30,318 nucleotides of DNA. Source: a virus. Position 1 is the first letter of the stretch; each line of letters begins with the position of its first letter. The stretch spans positions 1 through 30,318 of IMG/VR virus record IMGVR_UViG_3300006869_000060; one strand, written 5' to 3'. Position numbers and translations under genes: made by a program. Of the stretch, positions 7,035 to 16,620 are shown piece after piece. Under the pieces are notes generated by a model. That model was not told where the DNA came from, ran no database searches, and saw only the letters and a list, made by a program, of their open reading frames with translations.

Positions 7035-8246
7035 TTAAAAATCAAGTTTTACTTTGATTAATACTTCTTTATCAAATGATTTAGCAATTGGTTGTGAAGT
7101 TTTAGCTACCGCGATAAGTTCATTTGCATCAGAATAAAGTCCTACCGTTGTGATGAAAGTTTTTGGGTCTTTCTCAAAAGTAGATTCTGCAAATGTTCCA
7201 TCCGAACCTGTTACGAATGAGGGGTTATTTGAATAATTAAATTCTCTGTTTGTTGCTCTTACAAAATAATGAGATGTAGAAACATTTTCAGTTCTACGAG
7301 CTTCAAATCCTGGATTGGTAGATGAACCCGCTCCTAATTTAATAGAATTCCATAGTAATTTATGGTTTTCTTGTTCAACAGTTACACTATCCGAAGGTGA
7401 AAGTTCAGAACCAACTACATTAGATATAGCGGCTGGGTTAAGTACGATAAGACCTTGGTCTGGATAGAACAATCCAAATCCTTGTCCGTTAGAAGCAGTT
7501 GCAGTATTAACAGTTGCAGCATTTTCAGTTCCTAAGTTAAGAGAACCACTTACCACATTAAACACTCTACCAGCTTTACCAACCGTATCATCGAATTTCT
7601 TACCACTATCATCAATGAAATAAGAAACACCATTAGAACCACTTAAACAAAGTGTCCAGTTTCCTGCATCCATTTTTTCTTTGTATCTTGCTCGAGCAAC
7701 ATTGATTACATAGATGGCATCCGAATCATGAGTTCCCGCTGCAGAAGATGAGAAAAATGTAAATTGAGAATCATCTTGTTCTAATAAAATTTGTTTGTAT
7801 TGTGCGTAAGTTGCTTTTGTAGCCACTGTTGAATTATCATTATTAGCTAATGATACCGAACCACTACCCAATCTATGTCCATATGCAACTGCGAATTGTA
7901 CTGATGAAGTTTCTGCGGTATTATAAACATTATAGTAATAATCTCCACTTGCAGCGGATACTTGAGCAGATGAAGTATAGAAAGTAGTTAAACTACCAGT
8001 ATCTCCACTCCACAAACCAGTAGTTACCACTTCAACTTTTCCAGTTACTTGGTCAAATTCACCAAATCTTTTATAGATTCCTTGTGTTACTGAACCACCC
8101 TGAGTGGCTAATTTATCACCACCAGTCAAATAGTTATTGATAATTTGACTTAATTGTTCAGAAGTGAGGTTACCTTGATTAGCTGATAAATAATTAGCTA
8201 ATTCGGTAGATAAATTTACTCCTGCTTGTCCTGTTATTTGTGCCAT
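7035..8246 (-). CDS. Virion structural protein, paralogue of the next downstream gene
   Basis: This 403-residue protein is Ser/Thr/Gly-rich and beta-rich. It shares with the 376-residue neighbour a DAIYVINVARARYKEKMDAG block, NREFNYSNNPSF, and a C-terminal TTVGLYSDANELIAVAKTSQP module (about 366-386). The C-terminal module looks like one seen in structural proteins of other T4-like phages. No enzyme motif is visible. It is likely a major late virion component; which T4 protein it replaces is unknown. Its ATG is preceded by AAGAGGAAC. No TATTTATA box is present here, so it is probably cotranscribed with the 209-residue gene 19 nt upstream. A strong terminator follows. Confidence 0.75.
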   Translation of the reverse strand: MAQITGQAGVNLSTELANYLSANQGNLTSEQLSQIINNYLTGGDKLATQGGSVTQGIYKRFGEFDQVTGKVEVVTTGLWSGDTGSLTTFYTSSAQVSAASGDYYYNVYNTAETSSVQFAVAYGHRLGSGSVSLANNDNSTVATKATYAQYKQILLEQDDSQFTFFSSSAAGTHDSDAIYVINVARARYKEKMDAGNWTLCLSGSNGVSYFIDDSGKKFDDTVGKAGRVFNVVSGSLNLGTENAATVNTATASNGQGFGLFYPDQGLIVLNPAAISNVVGSELSPSDSVTVEQENHKLLWNSIKLGAGSSTNPGFEARRTENVSTSHYFVRATNREFNYSNNPSFVTGSDGTFAESTFEKDPKTFITTVGLYSDANELIAVAKTSQPIAKSFDKEVLIKVKLDF

Positions 8247-8265
8247 CTTTTATTGTTCCTCTTTA

Positions 8266-8895
8266 TTATGTTGGTTGTACATAGGTTACCGTAACAGGAA
8301 TAGTTTGTGAACCACCTGTTTCGTTACCATATACAGTCAATGTTGTCTTAATAGTAGTAGTAATATTTGGGTTAGGAATAAATGTAAATGTAAGACCCGT
8401 TTCTACTGCTGCAGTTGTTGTAATTTCATCTCCTAAGAATACTGGTACAGTTCCACTTCCAGCTCCCGCTCCTTCACCAATTACAGAACCAGCGTTTTTG
8501 TTTGAAAGAACTACTGTATATCCTGCTTGTGAATTTCCACTTGGGGATGTAGTTGGTGATAAAGCAACTTGACCTGAAGTTTGGTTCACCGAAATATTCG
8601 GAACACCAAATTCTACTTTTGGAATCTTCTTTGTTCCTTTTGGTAAAGTTACCAATTTGTATTTTAATACTTGAGTTTCATCTGGTGAAGCTTCTGTGAT
8701 TGGGATTGCTCTAATTGCTGCATCATAATATGCAGAACCTTTTGGATGTGCTGGTTCGTATAGAGTGTAATCTACCTCATCATCACCCAAAGCAAACTTT
8801 GTAATGTTTAAACCTTGACCGGCTGCAAGTTTTTCTCTACCCTTTTTAGTAAGAATTGCATCTACGGTAATTGTTGAATTATCTAAATAAGCCAT
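8266..8895 (-). CDS. Tail or fibre-like structural protein
   Basis: This 209-residue protein begins with a conserved-looking N-terminal module: ILTKKGREKLAAGQ (14-27), then ITKFALGDDEVDYTLYEPAHP (31-51). That module resembles the N-terminal attachment part of structural proteins in T4-like phages. The rest is Thr/Gly/Ser-rich beta sequence with no catalytic residues. It probably mounts a small fibre or decoration domain on the tail or baseplate. The start is fixed by AAGAGGAAT and by the TATTTATA box 26 nt upstream. It is probably cotranscribed with the 403-residue gene. Confidence 0.7.
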   Translation of the reverse strand: MAYLDNSTITVDAILTKKGREKLAAGQGLNITKFALGDDEVDYTLYEPAHPKGSAYYDAAIRAIPITEASPDETQVLKYKLVTLPKGTKKIPKVEFGVPNISVNQTSGQVALSPTTSPSGNSQAGYTVVLSNKNAGSVIGEGAGAGSGTVPVFLGDEITTTAAVETGLTFTFIPNPNITTTIKTTLTVYGNETGGSQTIPVTVTYVQPT

Positions 8896-8920
8896 AATTT
8901 ATTCCTCTTGTTATTCAATA

Positions 8921-8928
8921 TATAAATA
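8921..8928 (-). promoter_or_regulatory. Putative late promoter box TATTTATA
   Basis: The minus strand reads TTATATTTATATATTG, 26 nt upstream of ATG 8895, in the 65-bp gap after the 1630-residue gene. No -33 TTTG is present. Confidence 0.6.
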
Positions 8929-8960
8929 TAACATTTATAATTTTTAATTATTTTCTTTTA

Positions 8961-11900
8961 TTAATCTACCTCTAAAATTGGTTCACCACTACCTCTACCA
9001 CTATCATTAACTCTAAGTGTGTTAGGATTAGTAGTAAATGTTTGTACAGGTGAACCACCATCTAAGGTAGTTCCGCTTGTTTGTTTTGAACCATTAAAGA
9101 ATGAATTTTCTAATCCACTTGTTAAATCTTCTACTATTCTATAATGAGTTGAAAATGTTCCGTTTAAAGGTGTAACTTCTACAATATTACCACCTGATGT
9201 AATATCAGTTGATTCAGAACCATTTGAATCTAAAAATGGTAGTATAGTAACTTTTGTTCTATATTTTTCTACTCCAACAACATCATAAGCAACTTGGTCA
9301 TTCGAACCAGTTGTTTTAGGCCAACCACTAACTTGTTGTCTTTCGTATTCAGTATAAGATTCTTTTACTTTAAAAACTTTAATTCTATCTTTAACTATAT
9401 TCCCATATAAATCAAATCGTGTTCTAATAGCATGAGAACCACTACCATATAAACCAAATCCAGCCACGGCTAAATCTTCAGGACCGAATCCACCTACTTG
9501 TTGGAATGTAGTTGAGTCATAGAATGCATTTGCAGAGCCAGTTAGTTTGGCATCTATAAATATCTCAAATCCTCCCATAGTAGAGCCACTATTTCTTGTA
9601 ATTACTCCACTTAAAGAAGTATCATCAAAAGATGAGTATGTTCCATCATAGTTTAAAATTTCAGTAGAAACTCTCGTATCATCCGATTCACTAATGTGTC
9701 CATCATAGAATGGAGTATCTACATTAAGTTTAGTATCTTCAGAAGCAGATACTAAAGCTAAGTATTGTGGATTGTCTGATGTTACTATTGTATCTTCAGT
9801 AGTGTTAATAACAGTTTCATGGTAATTTTCATCACCTGTTGGTTTTGTCCATTTAGTTTTACTTCTCTCTAAGATATGTGGTTCAAAAAGTAAACCTTTT
9901 GCAACTTTAGCTCTTGCTGGTACAAGGGATTCGAGTTGGTCAAACAACCCTCGTTCTATATAACGAACTAACTGAACATATTCATTGAAATTTAAATTAA
10001 ATCTTTCGAAATAATAATTTCTAAATGTTTCCAATGAAGAATATGTATCATTATAATTGTCAGATGGGTCTCCTATGTAATCATCAATATTTAAAGGACC
10101 TACTGATTTTAGGATATCCATATTAATCTCTTTAATTGGAGAGAAAAATAATCCTAATTTATCAGAATCAATTGGTGATTTATCAAATGACTTTTTGGTT
10201 GAACGAGAACGATATGATAAATCAATACTTGATGTAGCCGATAATACATTTGTTTCTCCCAATTCATATTGAGACTCAAATCTTAATTTGTTATTAAGAT
10301 TAAATCCACTTGAAGGAACTTTTGCGGTTACTGTTCTATCATATGGAGTATATTGATATGGATACATAGCAACACTATCAAATCCACTTGCAATTGAACC
10401 AGTACTATATGTTCTTGTTATTGATACGTTTTTAATTTCAGTATCAGTATTTCTGTTTTTTGGATATTCGAAGTCATGTCTTAAAATTAAATCTTCGGTT
10501 GACGCGGAAGGGGATGTACCATCAATAGCATCAGGTAACAAAGTATGGTTGTCAATATTTACCTCATCTAATGGAATTTTCCATAAACGAAATTCATCAA
10601 CCGAACCATTAAATGTACTTCCACCAATTTTAATTTCACTACCACTTGTCCACGCTTTTGTTGTTGCGGATAATGTAGTTGATACCTCGTTTCTAATTCT
10701 TTCTTGGAATGCCTCTTTTGCATAAAGAGTAAATTCATCACCACTACTACCAGTTACTCTATTTACAACAATTTGAGTGTACTCATCATTGAAGAATGGT
10801 ATTGGTTGAGTTGAAGAGGAAACAGAACCAACAGTTAGTTGGAACGTAGCCAATGAGCCGGTATCCTTTAAAACATCTAATGACCAATTAGAACCACTAA
10901 TTATTTGTTGGTCTTGTCTTTCTTGAGTATTTAATCTTATTTCAACAGAGTTTGGATAATCCGATGTATGTGTTTTCCAAGGTATCGTTATGGAAGCAGA
11001 CCCACTTATATTAATAGATGCAGTTCTATCCTCATAAGTGAAATTACTTGTACCGGATTGAGTAACGTCTTTTGGTCCACCGAACTCCATTACCGTTAGT
11101 AATGAAGCAGGAACACCATAACAAGACATTAAAGCATGAAGTGCTCTTTTTGTACCCTTGTGTTTTAAAAGGTATGGTAAGTTATTTAGAATTCTTCTCC
11201 AAACCTGATTTTGTCTATCTTTTCCACTTGTTAATCTTTCTACCGAAGAATCACTCGATTTACCAAAAGCATATTCCCACAAGGCCTGTGATTGAACACC
11301 TAAATCAGCATCCCAACCAAGAGATTCTAACATTTGGTATATAAACTCATCTTTAATTCCAAATTTTTGTTTATGTTCAATTTTTTTGCTTTTAGAAAAT
11401 TCTTTAGTATATAACCAAAGAATATCAAAATGCTGACCTATCATGTCAAAGAACAGAACAAACTCTTGACCAACATCTTCGTTTTGAACATGAGATGGTA
11501 AGTTATTTACTAGTCTTGATGTGTTGTATTTATCATAATTTTGAGCAGAACTGTAAATCCCCTCATACCAAGCGGTAGAATCAGAATCCGTAGAAGATGA
11601 TAGTGTTATCTGACCTGCACCTGGATATGTAAGACCATCAACAGATGAACTTGTGTACAACCATTTTTCAAATGCATCAAAACCAAGTGTTACTTCATTT
11701 TTCTTTCGTTCTATTCTATTTTTTTCGTTTAATAAAGATATAGAAGATGTGAAATCAGAACCAGATGTAATCAATTCTAATTTATTATCATAAAACTCAA
11801 TAAGTTCTAATTTATACCAAAAGTTTTGTACCCTTTCCGATGCAGATGAATATTTTACAAAATTATTCCATGCATAAGTTTCACCCGATTTTTGGTAAAC

Positions 11901-13853
11901 ATATCCTGTTTCTTCTGAACCAACTAATGAAACAGATTCAGAAACAAACTGTATGTCTAATTTATCTAAATTAAAACCAGAAGAACTAACTATTTCATTA
12001 ATAATATTAGTTGAGGTTGCAGAACCACTTGATATTAAATCATCGTAAATTTGTAAACCAACATTATCAACAAATTTATCATTTAAATTTGGTTGTAATA
12101 CAATACAATCGTCACCCCCCTCGTCAATTACTGTTATTTGTTCAATAATTGGTATTGATTCTATTTTAGAAATCCAAACTTGTTGGTTTGGTTGTATATC
12201 TTTTGGTAATGGTTCATAAAGTTTTAGTACAAGAGTTTTTACTTCTTTTACTTTTTCTTCTCTACCCGTCATCTCATCAACAACTCTATATTCAGAAAAA
12301 GTTTCTTTATCAATTCCCCATGTAGATATTAACTTATTATCCGCATCTCCTATGTGTAATATGTGAGTTAGATATTTTGAAGATTGATTTTTTAGAATAT
12401 CGGTATTAAATTGTTTCTTAATTGATTCCCTAATATCTCTTACAACATCTCCTCTACGAAGTTTAAGATTACCTTTATCAAAATTAATTAAAATTTCTTC
12501 TTCCTTACCACTTACTGTTTGGTCACCTTGGTCGTTATATGGAATTAAAATTAATTTAAATTGTACAACATCAGTATCTTCCGATAATCTATCTTCTGCT
12601 TTTTTAAGAACATCTGATATGTTTAATGTCAAAGAACCCTGTGGGGATTTTTTAGAAGCCAATCCATTGGAATTTGATTTTTTACCAACATAAACATCTA
12701 CCCAATCAGTATTAACAGAAGCCCAGTCTATTCTAAAATCAACATCATACCCTTGGAAATCTTTACCAATAATATTCTGAGGATAAGTAATATGGGTAAT
12801 GTCAGGACCAGGAAGTGTGGTTTTTTGTAATACATTTAGAACAACCTTACCCACATCACCACTACCACCATCTCCAACTGGTTGTAAATACGCAGTATAT
12901 TGACCCGCTCCGTTTGGAAAATCGGAAGGTCTTAACGTTAATGAACCACGAGTACCTAAAGTTCTTTTAACTTTTCCTAAAGTGAAATTTACTGATTTTG
13001 CGTTTGTAGTATTCCAACTAATATTAACACCACTATCATTTAAATTATAAGAGGTTGATGATGGTGATACTGATATAGATGGTCTTGATAATTTTACAGT
13101 TGCACCTGAAGCTCTTCTTATAATTGGTTCACTTGTAGTTGGTTCTAAAATTGTTTCCAAAGTATCGTTAACATCACTAATTACAGGTGAGGCTTTGGTT
13201 ACAGGAGGAGTATCCCAAATAGAAGTATCAAATTCTAAAATAACCAAATCACCATCTTTATCATATGTTTTTTTAGAATTGAATACACCATTAATATACT
13301 TATCAACATAAACCACCCATTTGGTAGTAGGATATCCACCTATGTTACTAACTTGTCTACTATATACTTTATAAGATTCTTTTGTTTTTTTACCACTCTC
13401 CCTTATATCATATGTTAGAGTACTAGAAAGCTCCTTGACATTATATATTTTAGTAGTATTATTATTTAAAGAACCATTAATATGAACGTCTCCCCTAAAA
13501 AGACTTCTCCTTATGAGAACATTTACTTTTATATCATATGGTTTAGAAATAATGGAAATGGCGTTTGTTGTACCTCCACCATATATTGCTTGTAGGTTTT
13601 GTATTCCTCTACCAACTCCACTTAAATCGCCCATTTGTTCTCTAAGAGAAGTTGCAACATCAACAGCAATATTACTTCTTTCTAAATTATATGATAGTTT
13701 TTCAAATGCCTCGCTATATGGATTTGTAATACTGATATTACTACCAAGATTAGCAATACCACCAAGGTTGAGCCATGTACCGGTCACATCTGACCAGGTC
13801 CATTCTCCTACTTTTTCTCCATTAAAATTACCCCTGCGGTTTGGTGCTGCCAT
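8961..13853 (-). CDS. Giant tail/baseplate or fibre protein with Ig-like and LamG-like domains (1630 residues)
   Basis: This is the largest protein of the window. From the N-terminus I see a globular region (1-250); two Ig-like beta modules (about 254-340 and 347-465); and a middle region that includes NLPYLLKHKGTKRALHALMS (about 893-912), which recalls the helical repeat of phage tail protein I. A concanavalin/LamG-like sandwich (about 950-1100) ends in FNGSVDEFRLWKIP. Near residues 1345-1425 there are four repeats of about 19 residues, each with an acidic D-T pair and mostly a later aromatic-Gly pair. The LamG and Ig-like parts suggest glycan contact or fibre scaffolding. It has no self-cleavage or hydrolase motif that I can identify. 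It lies 13 nt after the 522-residue gene and starts MAAPNRRGN. Confidence 0.75.
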   Translation of the reverse strand: MAAPNRRGNFNGEKVGEWTWSDVTGTWLNLGGIANLGSNISITNPYSEAFEKLSYNLERSNIAVDVATSLREQMGDLSGVGRGIQNLQAIYGGGTTNAISIISKPYDIKVNVLIRRSLFRGDVHINGSLNNNTTKIYNVKELSSTLTYDIRESGKKTKESYKVYSRQVSNIGGYPTTKWVVYVDKYINGVFNSKKTYDKDGDLVILEFDTSIWDTPPVTKASPVISDVNDTLETILEPTTSEPIIRRASGATVKLSRPSISVSPSSTSYNLNDSGVNISWNTTNAKSVNFTLGKVKRTLGTRGSLTLRPSDFPNGAGQYTAYLQPVGDGGSGDVGKVVLNVLQKTTLPGPDITHITYPQNIIGKDFQGYDVDFRIDWASVNTDWVDVYVGKKSNSNGLASKKSPQGSLTLNISDVLKKAEDRLSEDTDVVQFKLILIPYNDQGDQTVSGKEEEILINFDKGNLKLRRGDVVRDIRESIKKQFNTDILKNQSSKYLTHILHIGDADNKLISTWGIDKETFSEYRVVDEMTGREEKVKEVKTLVLKLYEPLPKDIQPNQQVWISKIESIPIIEQITVIDEGGDDCIVLQPNLNDKFVDNVGLQIYDDLISSGSATSTNIINEIVSSSGFNLDKLDIQFVSESVSLVGSEETGYVYQKSGETYAWNNFVKYSSASERVQNFWYKLELIEFYDNKLELITSGSDFTSSISLLNEKNRIERKKNEVTLGFDAFEKWLYTSSSVDGLTYPGAGQITLSSSTDSDSTAWYEGIYSSAQNYDKYNTSRLVNNLPSHVQNEDVGQEFVLFFDMIGQHFDILWLYTKEFSKSKKIEHKQKFGIKDEFIYQMLESLGWDADLGVQSQALWEYAFGKSSDSSVERLTSGKDRQNQVWRRILNNLPYLLKHKGTKRALHALMSCYGVPASLLTVMEFGGPKDVTQSGTSNFTYEDRTASINISGSASITIPWKTHTSDYPNSVEIRLNTQERQDQQIISGSNWSLDVLKDTGSLATFQLTVGSVSSSTQPIPFFNDEYTQIVVNRVTGSSGDEFTLYAKEAFQERIRNEVSTTLSATTKAWTSGSEIKIGGSTFNGSVDEFRLWKIPLDEVNIDNHTLLPDAIDGTSPSASTEDLILRHDFEYPKNRNTDTEIKNVSITRTYSTGSIASGFDSVAMYPYQYTPYDRTVTAKVPSSGFNLNNKLRFESQYELGETNVLSATSSIDLSYRSRSTKKSFDKSPIDSDKLGLFFSPIKEINMDILKSVGPLNIDDYIGDPSDNYNDTYSSLETFRNYYFERFNLNFNEYVQLVRYIERGLFDQLESLVPARAKVAKGLLFEPHILERSKTKWTKPTGDENYHETVINTTEDTIVTSDNPQYLALVSASEDTKLNVDTPFYDGHISESDDTRVSTEILNYDGTYSSFDDTSLSGVITRNSGSTMGGFEIFIDAKLTGSANAFYDSTTFQQVGGFGPEDLAVAGFGLYGSGSHAIRTRFDLYGNIVKDRIKVFKVKESYTEYERQQVSGWPKTTGSNDQVAYDVVGVEKYRTKVTILPFLDSNGSESTDITSGGNIVEVTPLNGTFSTHYRIVEDLTSGLENSFFNGSKQTSGTTLDGGSPVQTFTTNPNTLRVNDSGRGSGEPILEVD
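9555..9840 (-). repeat. Tandem Asp-Thr repeats of about 19 residues inside the giant protein (approximate limits)
   Basis: Four consecutive units read roughly NTTEDTIV..., ASEDTKLNVDTPFYDGHIS, ESDDTRVSTEILNYDGTYS and SFDDTSLSGVI. Each has an acidic-D-T core; the middle two have a following Y-D-G. The DNA has diverged, so the repeats are visible only in the protein. They may form a short beta-solenoid or a calcium-binding stalk. Confidence 0.5.
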
Positions 13854-13866
13854 TTTTTATTCCTAT

Positions 13867-15435
13867 TTAAAATCTATCTTTTAAAAATCTTTTTTGGGAT
13901 GTAACTATTCTTTCATTAAACAAATTCGGTTCTTCAGTCAAAGGACTTCGACCACTATTCAAGGCGGTAGCTCTACCACTTACTGTTGTAGTATCACTAA
14001 TTGGATTTAAAAATCTAGAACCAACTGATATTGGTGTGTTTACTACCGGTGGTGTATAAGTTACTATCGGAGTTGACTGTTCCTCTAAAATAGCAGCTAA
14101 TGGTCCATAATCACCAGTATCATATCTTTCTCTCAATCCCGTTCTATCTAAACCACCTGGTTCTGACAATACCTCTCTTGTAAACTCAACCGAATCATTT
14201 AATATGAAATCAGGGTCAACCTTTGGTTTTGGTATTACCACTGGTTTAGGTTTTGGTTTTGGTGGTATTACCACTGGTTTAGGTCGTGGTTTGGGTTGTA
14301 ATTTAGGTTGTGGTTTAGGTTGTGGTTTAGGTTGTGGTTTTTCAATAAAAACACACAATCCCTCATCATGTATATCTGCATCAGGATTATAATTTGATGC
14401 CGATGGGTTCTTACATCCAACTATTTTAGCGGATACTGAGGATGGTATTGTAGATGTATATTTGGAATTACTTGTTACTGTTTTTAATATATCATTTACC
14501 TTATCTAAACTTTCTTGTTGTTCTATGGTTAAAGAATTTTCAGAACGAACATTTCTTTTTGGCAATGAATATTCAACACAATTACCTACTATATTAATAA
14601 TATCATATAGAATATTATTTACATCAGTACAAATACCTTTTGTATTTCCTAATGGTTGGCCGTAGTTATTAGATAAAATATTAGAATCTCTATTTTGTTT
14701 ATAATAATTAACAGATTTTATAAATCTATCCCTTATTTGTTGAATTAACAAATCAAAACTTTCTATTTTAAATTCATCTCTAATTAAACTAATGTAAGAT
14801 TGTCCAGATTTAACATCCCCCTTAGAAATTAAAAAATCTCGTATAACCTTTTCTACATCAAATTGTTCAACAAAAGAATCGATAAAAGGAGATAAATCTG
14901 AGTAAAATGTTTTTTCATTTATAAAACAATTATATCTTTCTTCCAAATCAGAATTCGGTTTACCAGTTTTATCATCAATTGTTGGCAATACTCTTATTTC
15001 AGTTCTAGAGGGAGCAATTTCATGTATCCACACTTTATCATTCTCTCTATCTTCAGAACCGAGCCTTCTATTTAAGAGAGATATTTGAGTCTTGAAAACA
15101 CCATTCTTATATCCAGCTTCCGTAATTAGTTTTTCAGTATCAATAAAGAACTCATCGGAATCGTTTGATTTTAATGTTGTTTTATTTTTTTGAACTTTAC
15201 CAAAGTATTTCTTTTCAGAATCATCGTTGTATTCTATGTACCTTACATATTTACCACCACTTGATTCTTGAGGTAATATGTTATCATTTGAATCATATAT
15301 GACAAACTCAATAATATCTCCTATATTCATACCAAAATAACCCTTGGAGACTTCTCTCTCAAAGATTTTTCTATCACTATCATTGACAAAATATCCTTTG
15401 GTATTTTCTATATTTTTAAAATTACTAATTGCCAT
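13867..15435 (-). CDS. Structural protein with Lys-Pro-rich linker
   Basis: This 522-residue protein has a mixed alpha/beta N-terminal domain of about 330 residues. A short NCKNPSASNYNPDADIHDEG-like segment follows (about 337-357), which resembles calcium-binding thrombospondin type-3-like loops. Then comes a stiff linker of alternating Lys/Gln and Pro (about 365-405) and a low-complexity C-terminal tail. The linker probably spaces two parts of a tail or baseplate component. No T4 counterpart can be named. It lies between the coiled-coil protein and the giant protein with 3 and 13 nt gaps, which suggests the products assemble together. No local promoter box is seen. Confidence 0.65.
   Translation of the reverse strand: MAISNFKNIENTKGYFVNDSDRKIFEREVSKGYFGMNIGDIIEFVIYDSNDNILPQESSGGKYVRYIEYNDDSEKKYFGKVQKNKTTLKSNDSDEFFIDTEKLITEAGYKNGVFKTQISLLNRRLGSEDRENDKVWIHEIAPSRTEIRVLPTIDDKTGKPNSDLEERYNCFINEKTFYSDLSPFIDSFVEQFDVEKVIRDFLISKGDVKSGQSYISLIRDEFKIESFDLLIQQIRDRFIKSVNYYKQNRDSNILSNNYGQPLGNTKGICTDVNNILYDIINIVGNCVEYSLPKRNVRSENSLTIEQQESLDKVNDILKTVTSNSKYTSTIPSSVSAKIVGCKNPSASNYNPDADIHDEGLCVFIEKPQPKPQPKPQPKLQPKPRPKPVVIPPKPKPKPVVIPKPKVDPDFILNDSVEFTREVLSEPGGLDRTGLRERYDTGDYGPLAAILEEQSTPIVTYTPPVVNTPISVGSRFLNPISDTTTVSGRATALNSGRSPLTEEPNLFNERIVTSQKRFLKDRF
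14222..14343 (-). repeat. Tandem Lys-Pro/Gln-Pro coding repeats
   Basis: A 12-bp unit (TTAGGTTGTGGT on the plus strand) is repeated about three times near 14302-14340. A 20-bp GGTATTACCACTGGTTTAGG segment occurs twice (about 14231 and 14264). They encode the PKPQPKPQ and KPVVIP runs of the linker. Replication slippage probably changes its length among related phages. Confidence 0.8.
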
Positions 15436-15438
15436 CTA

Positions 15439-16617
15439 TTAACTTTTCTCCGAACCAGCAGCACTTCGTGTACTACCTTGTGTAAAATCTTTATTTAATC
15501 TTTGTACCTCTTTAAACATAATAGCTGATATAGTGTGTTGTTCTCCACTTGGAGAAGCGGTTATTGTAACTGTACCAGGTATTTCTTGTTTTCTCTTAGA
15601 CGTTCTTGGTCCTTTTGACCATTGAACTCCTATATAACCTTTACCAGCTTCATTTCCTTCTCGTGGCTGAACTGTAATTGGTCCTCCAACTCTTAACCAT
15701 GAAACATTACTTGACGCAGTAAACGTCTGTGGTTCTTCTTCATTGAAGTTATAAACGTTAATAGCGGTTCCTTGAACAACTCTAATATCATTCTTATTAT
15801 TTCTAGTCCATATTTCAAGATAAAGTTGTTTATCTTGTTTTTTAATTTCAGACTGAGGTAGTTTCCAACCTGTATTTGTTTTTTGCTCATATGTTCCAAC
15901 TACACCTTCAAGGGCTTCAGATGCAGCTTGTCTAACTTGTTCGGCTTCTACTTGTGCTTGTAACTGACCAATTATCAGGTTAAGAGATTTTAATTGTTCT
16001 CTTAGAGTTTCTTTCTGTGCTCTTAAACCTTCTACTTGTGCTTTTAATGATACCCTTTCTATTGCATCTCGTGTTCCTTTTACAATAGCGTTTGAAAAAT
16101 CTTTTAATAAATCTCCATATCTTTGATTAGCAGACTGTGCCTCATTTTCCGCAGTTGAGGTTCTTAATTGTAATGAATCGTTTTCTATTTTAAGAGCCTC
16201 ATTCTCAGCTTCAAGCTGTGCAATTCTTGATTCTAATTCACTAACTAAGTTTTCTAATCTTGATATTTCAGCTAAGGCTTCGTTGTATAATCTTCTTAAA
16301 TCTTCATATACAGGTCTTGGAACTACATCAGGTTGTGGTTTCTTTGGAGGTCCAATTAATTCATCAACTTTAGTATCAACTGCCTTTATTAACTCTTCTT
16401 CGTTATATTTTGGTTTTTCAATTCTACCAGTCTGCTCCCCATCTCTTTCACCTTTTAAGTGTGTATATGGAGCTTGTCCACCTTCTGATTTTCCAAGAAC
16501 AATTGTTTTAGAACCTTGCACAAAGGTATGATTTCCAGTGATACTATCTTTTGATACGATAGCTCCGGAACCACTACTTATGAGTTCATTAATTCTAAAT
16601 TGATTATCAATTGCCAT
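15439..16617 (-). CDS. Coiled-coil structural protein with C-terminal beta domain
   Basis: This 392-residue protein has an N-terminal segment rich in Gly/Ser (1-60) and a proline-rich turn near residue 95. A long heptad-like coiled coil spans about 103-240 (for example LENLVSELESRIAQLEAENE). The C-terminal beta domain (about 250-375) contains SSNVSWLRVGGPITVQP, which recalls BACON/Ig-like folds. This layout is typical of trimeric fibres or baseplate connectors. The order immediately after gp6 and the DNRLRE-like gene supports a tail or baseplate role. Spacing to both neighbours is 3 nt, consistent with one operon. Confidence 0.65.
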   Translation of the reverse strand: MAIDNQFRINELISSGSGAIVSKDSITGNHTFVQGSKTIVLGKSEGGQAPYTHLKGERDGEQTGRIEKPKYNEEELIKAVDTKVDELIGPPKKPQPDVVPRPVYEDLRRLYNEALAEISRLENLVSELESRIAQLEAENEALKIENDSLQLRTSTAENEAQSANQRYGDLLKDFSNAIVKGTRDAIERVSLKAQVEGLRAQKETLREQLKSLNLIIGQLQAQVEAEQVRQAASEALEGVVGTYEQKTNTGWKLPQSEIKKQDKQLYLEIWTRNNKNDIRVVQGTAINVYNFNEEEPQTFTASSNVSWLRVGGPITVQPREGNEAGKGYIGVQWSKGPRTSKRKQEIPGTVTITASPSGEQHTISAIMFKEVQRLNKDFTQGSTRSAAGSEKS

Positions 16618-16620
16618 TTA

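Noticed and set aside
9555-9562. TATTTATA on the minus strand inside the giant gene
   Set aside because: It lies in coding sequence (FIDA) with no gene start near it; treated as a chance match.
14204-14392. Plus-strand Gly-rich frame
   Set aside because: It is the antisense of the Lys-Pro repeat and has no independent support.
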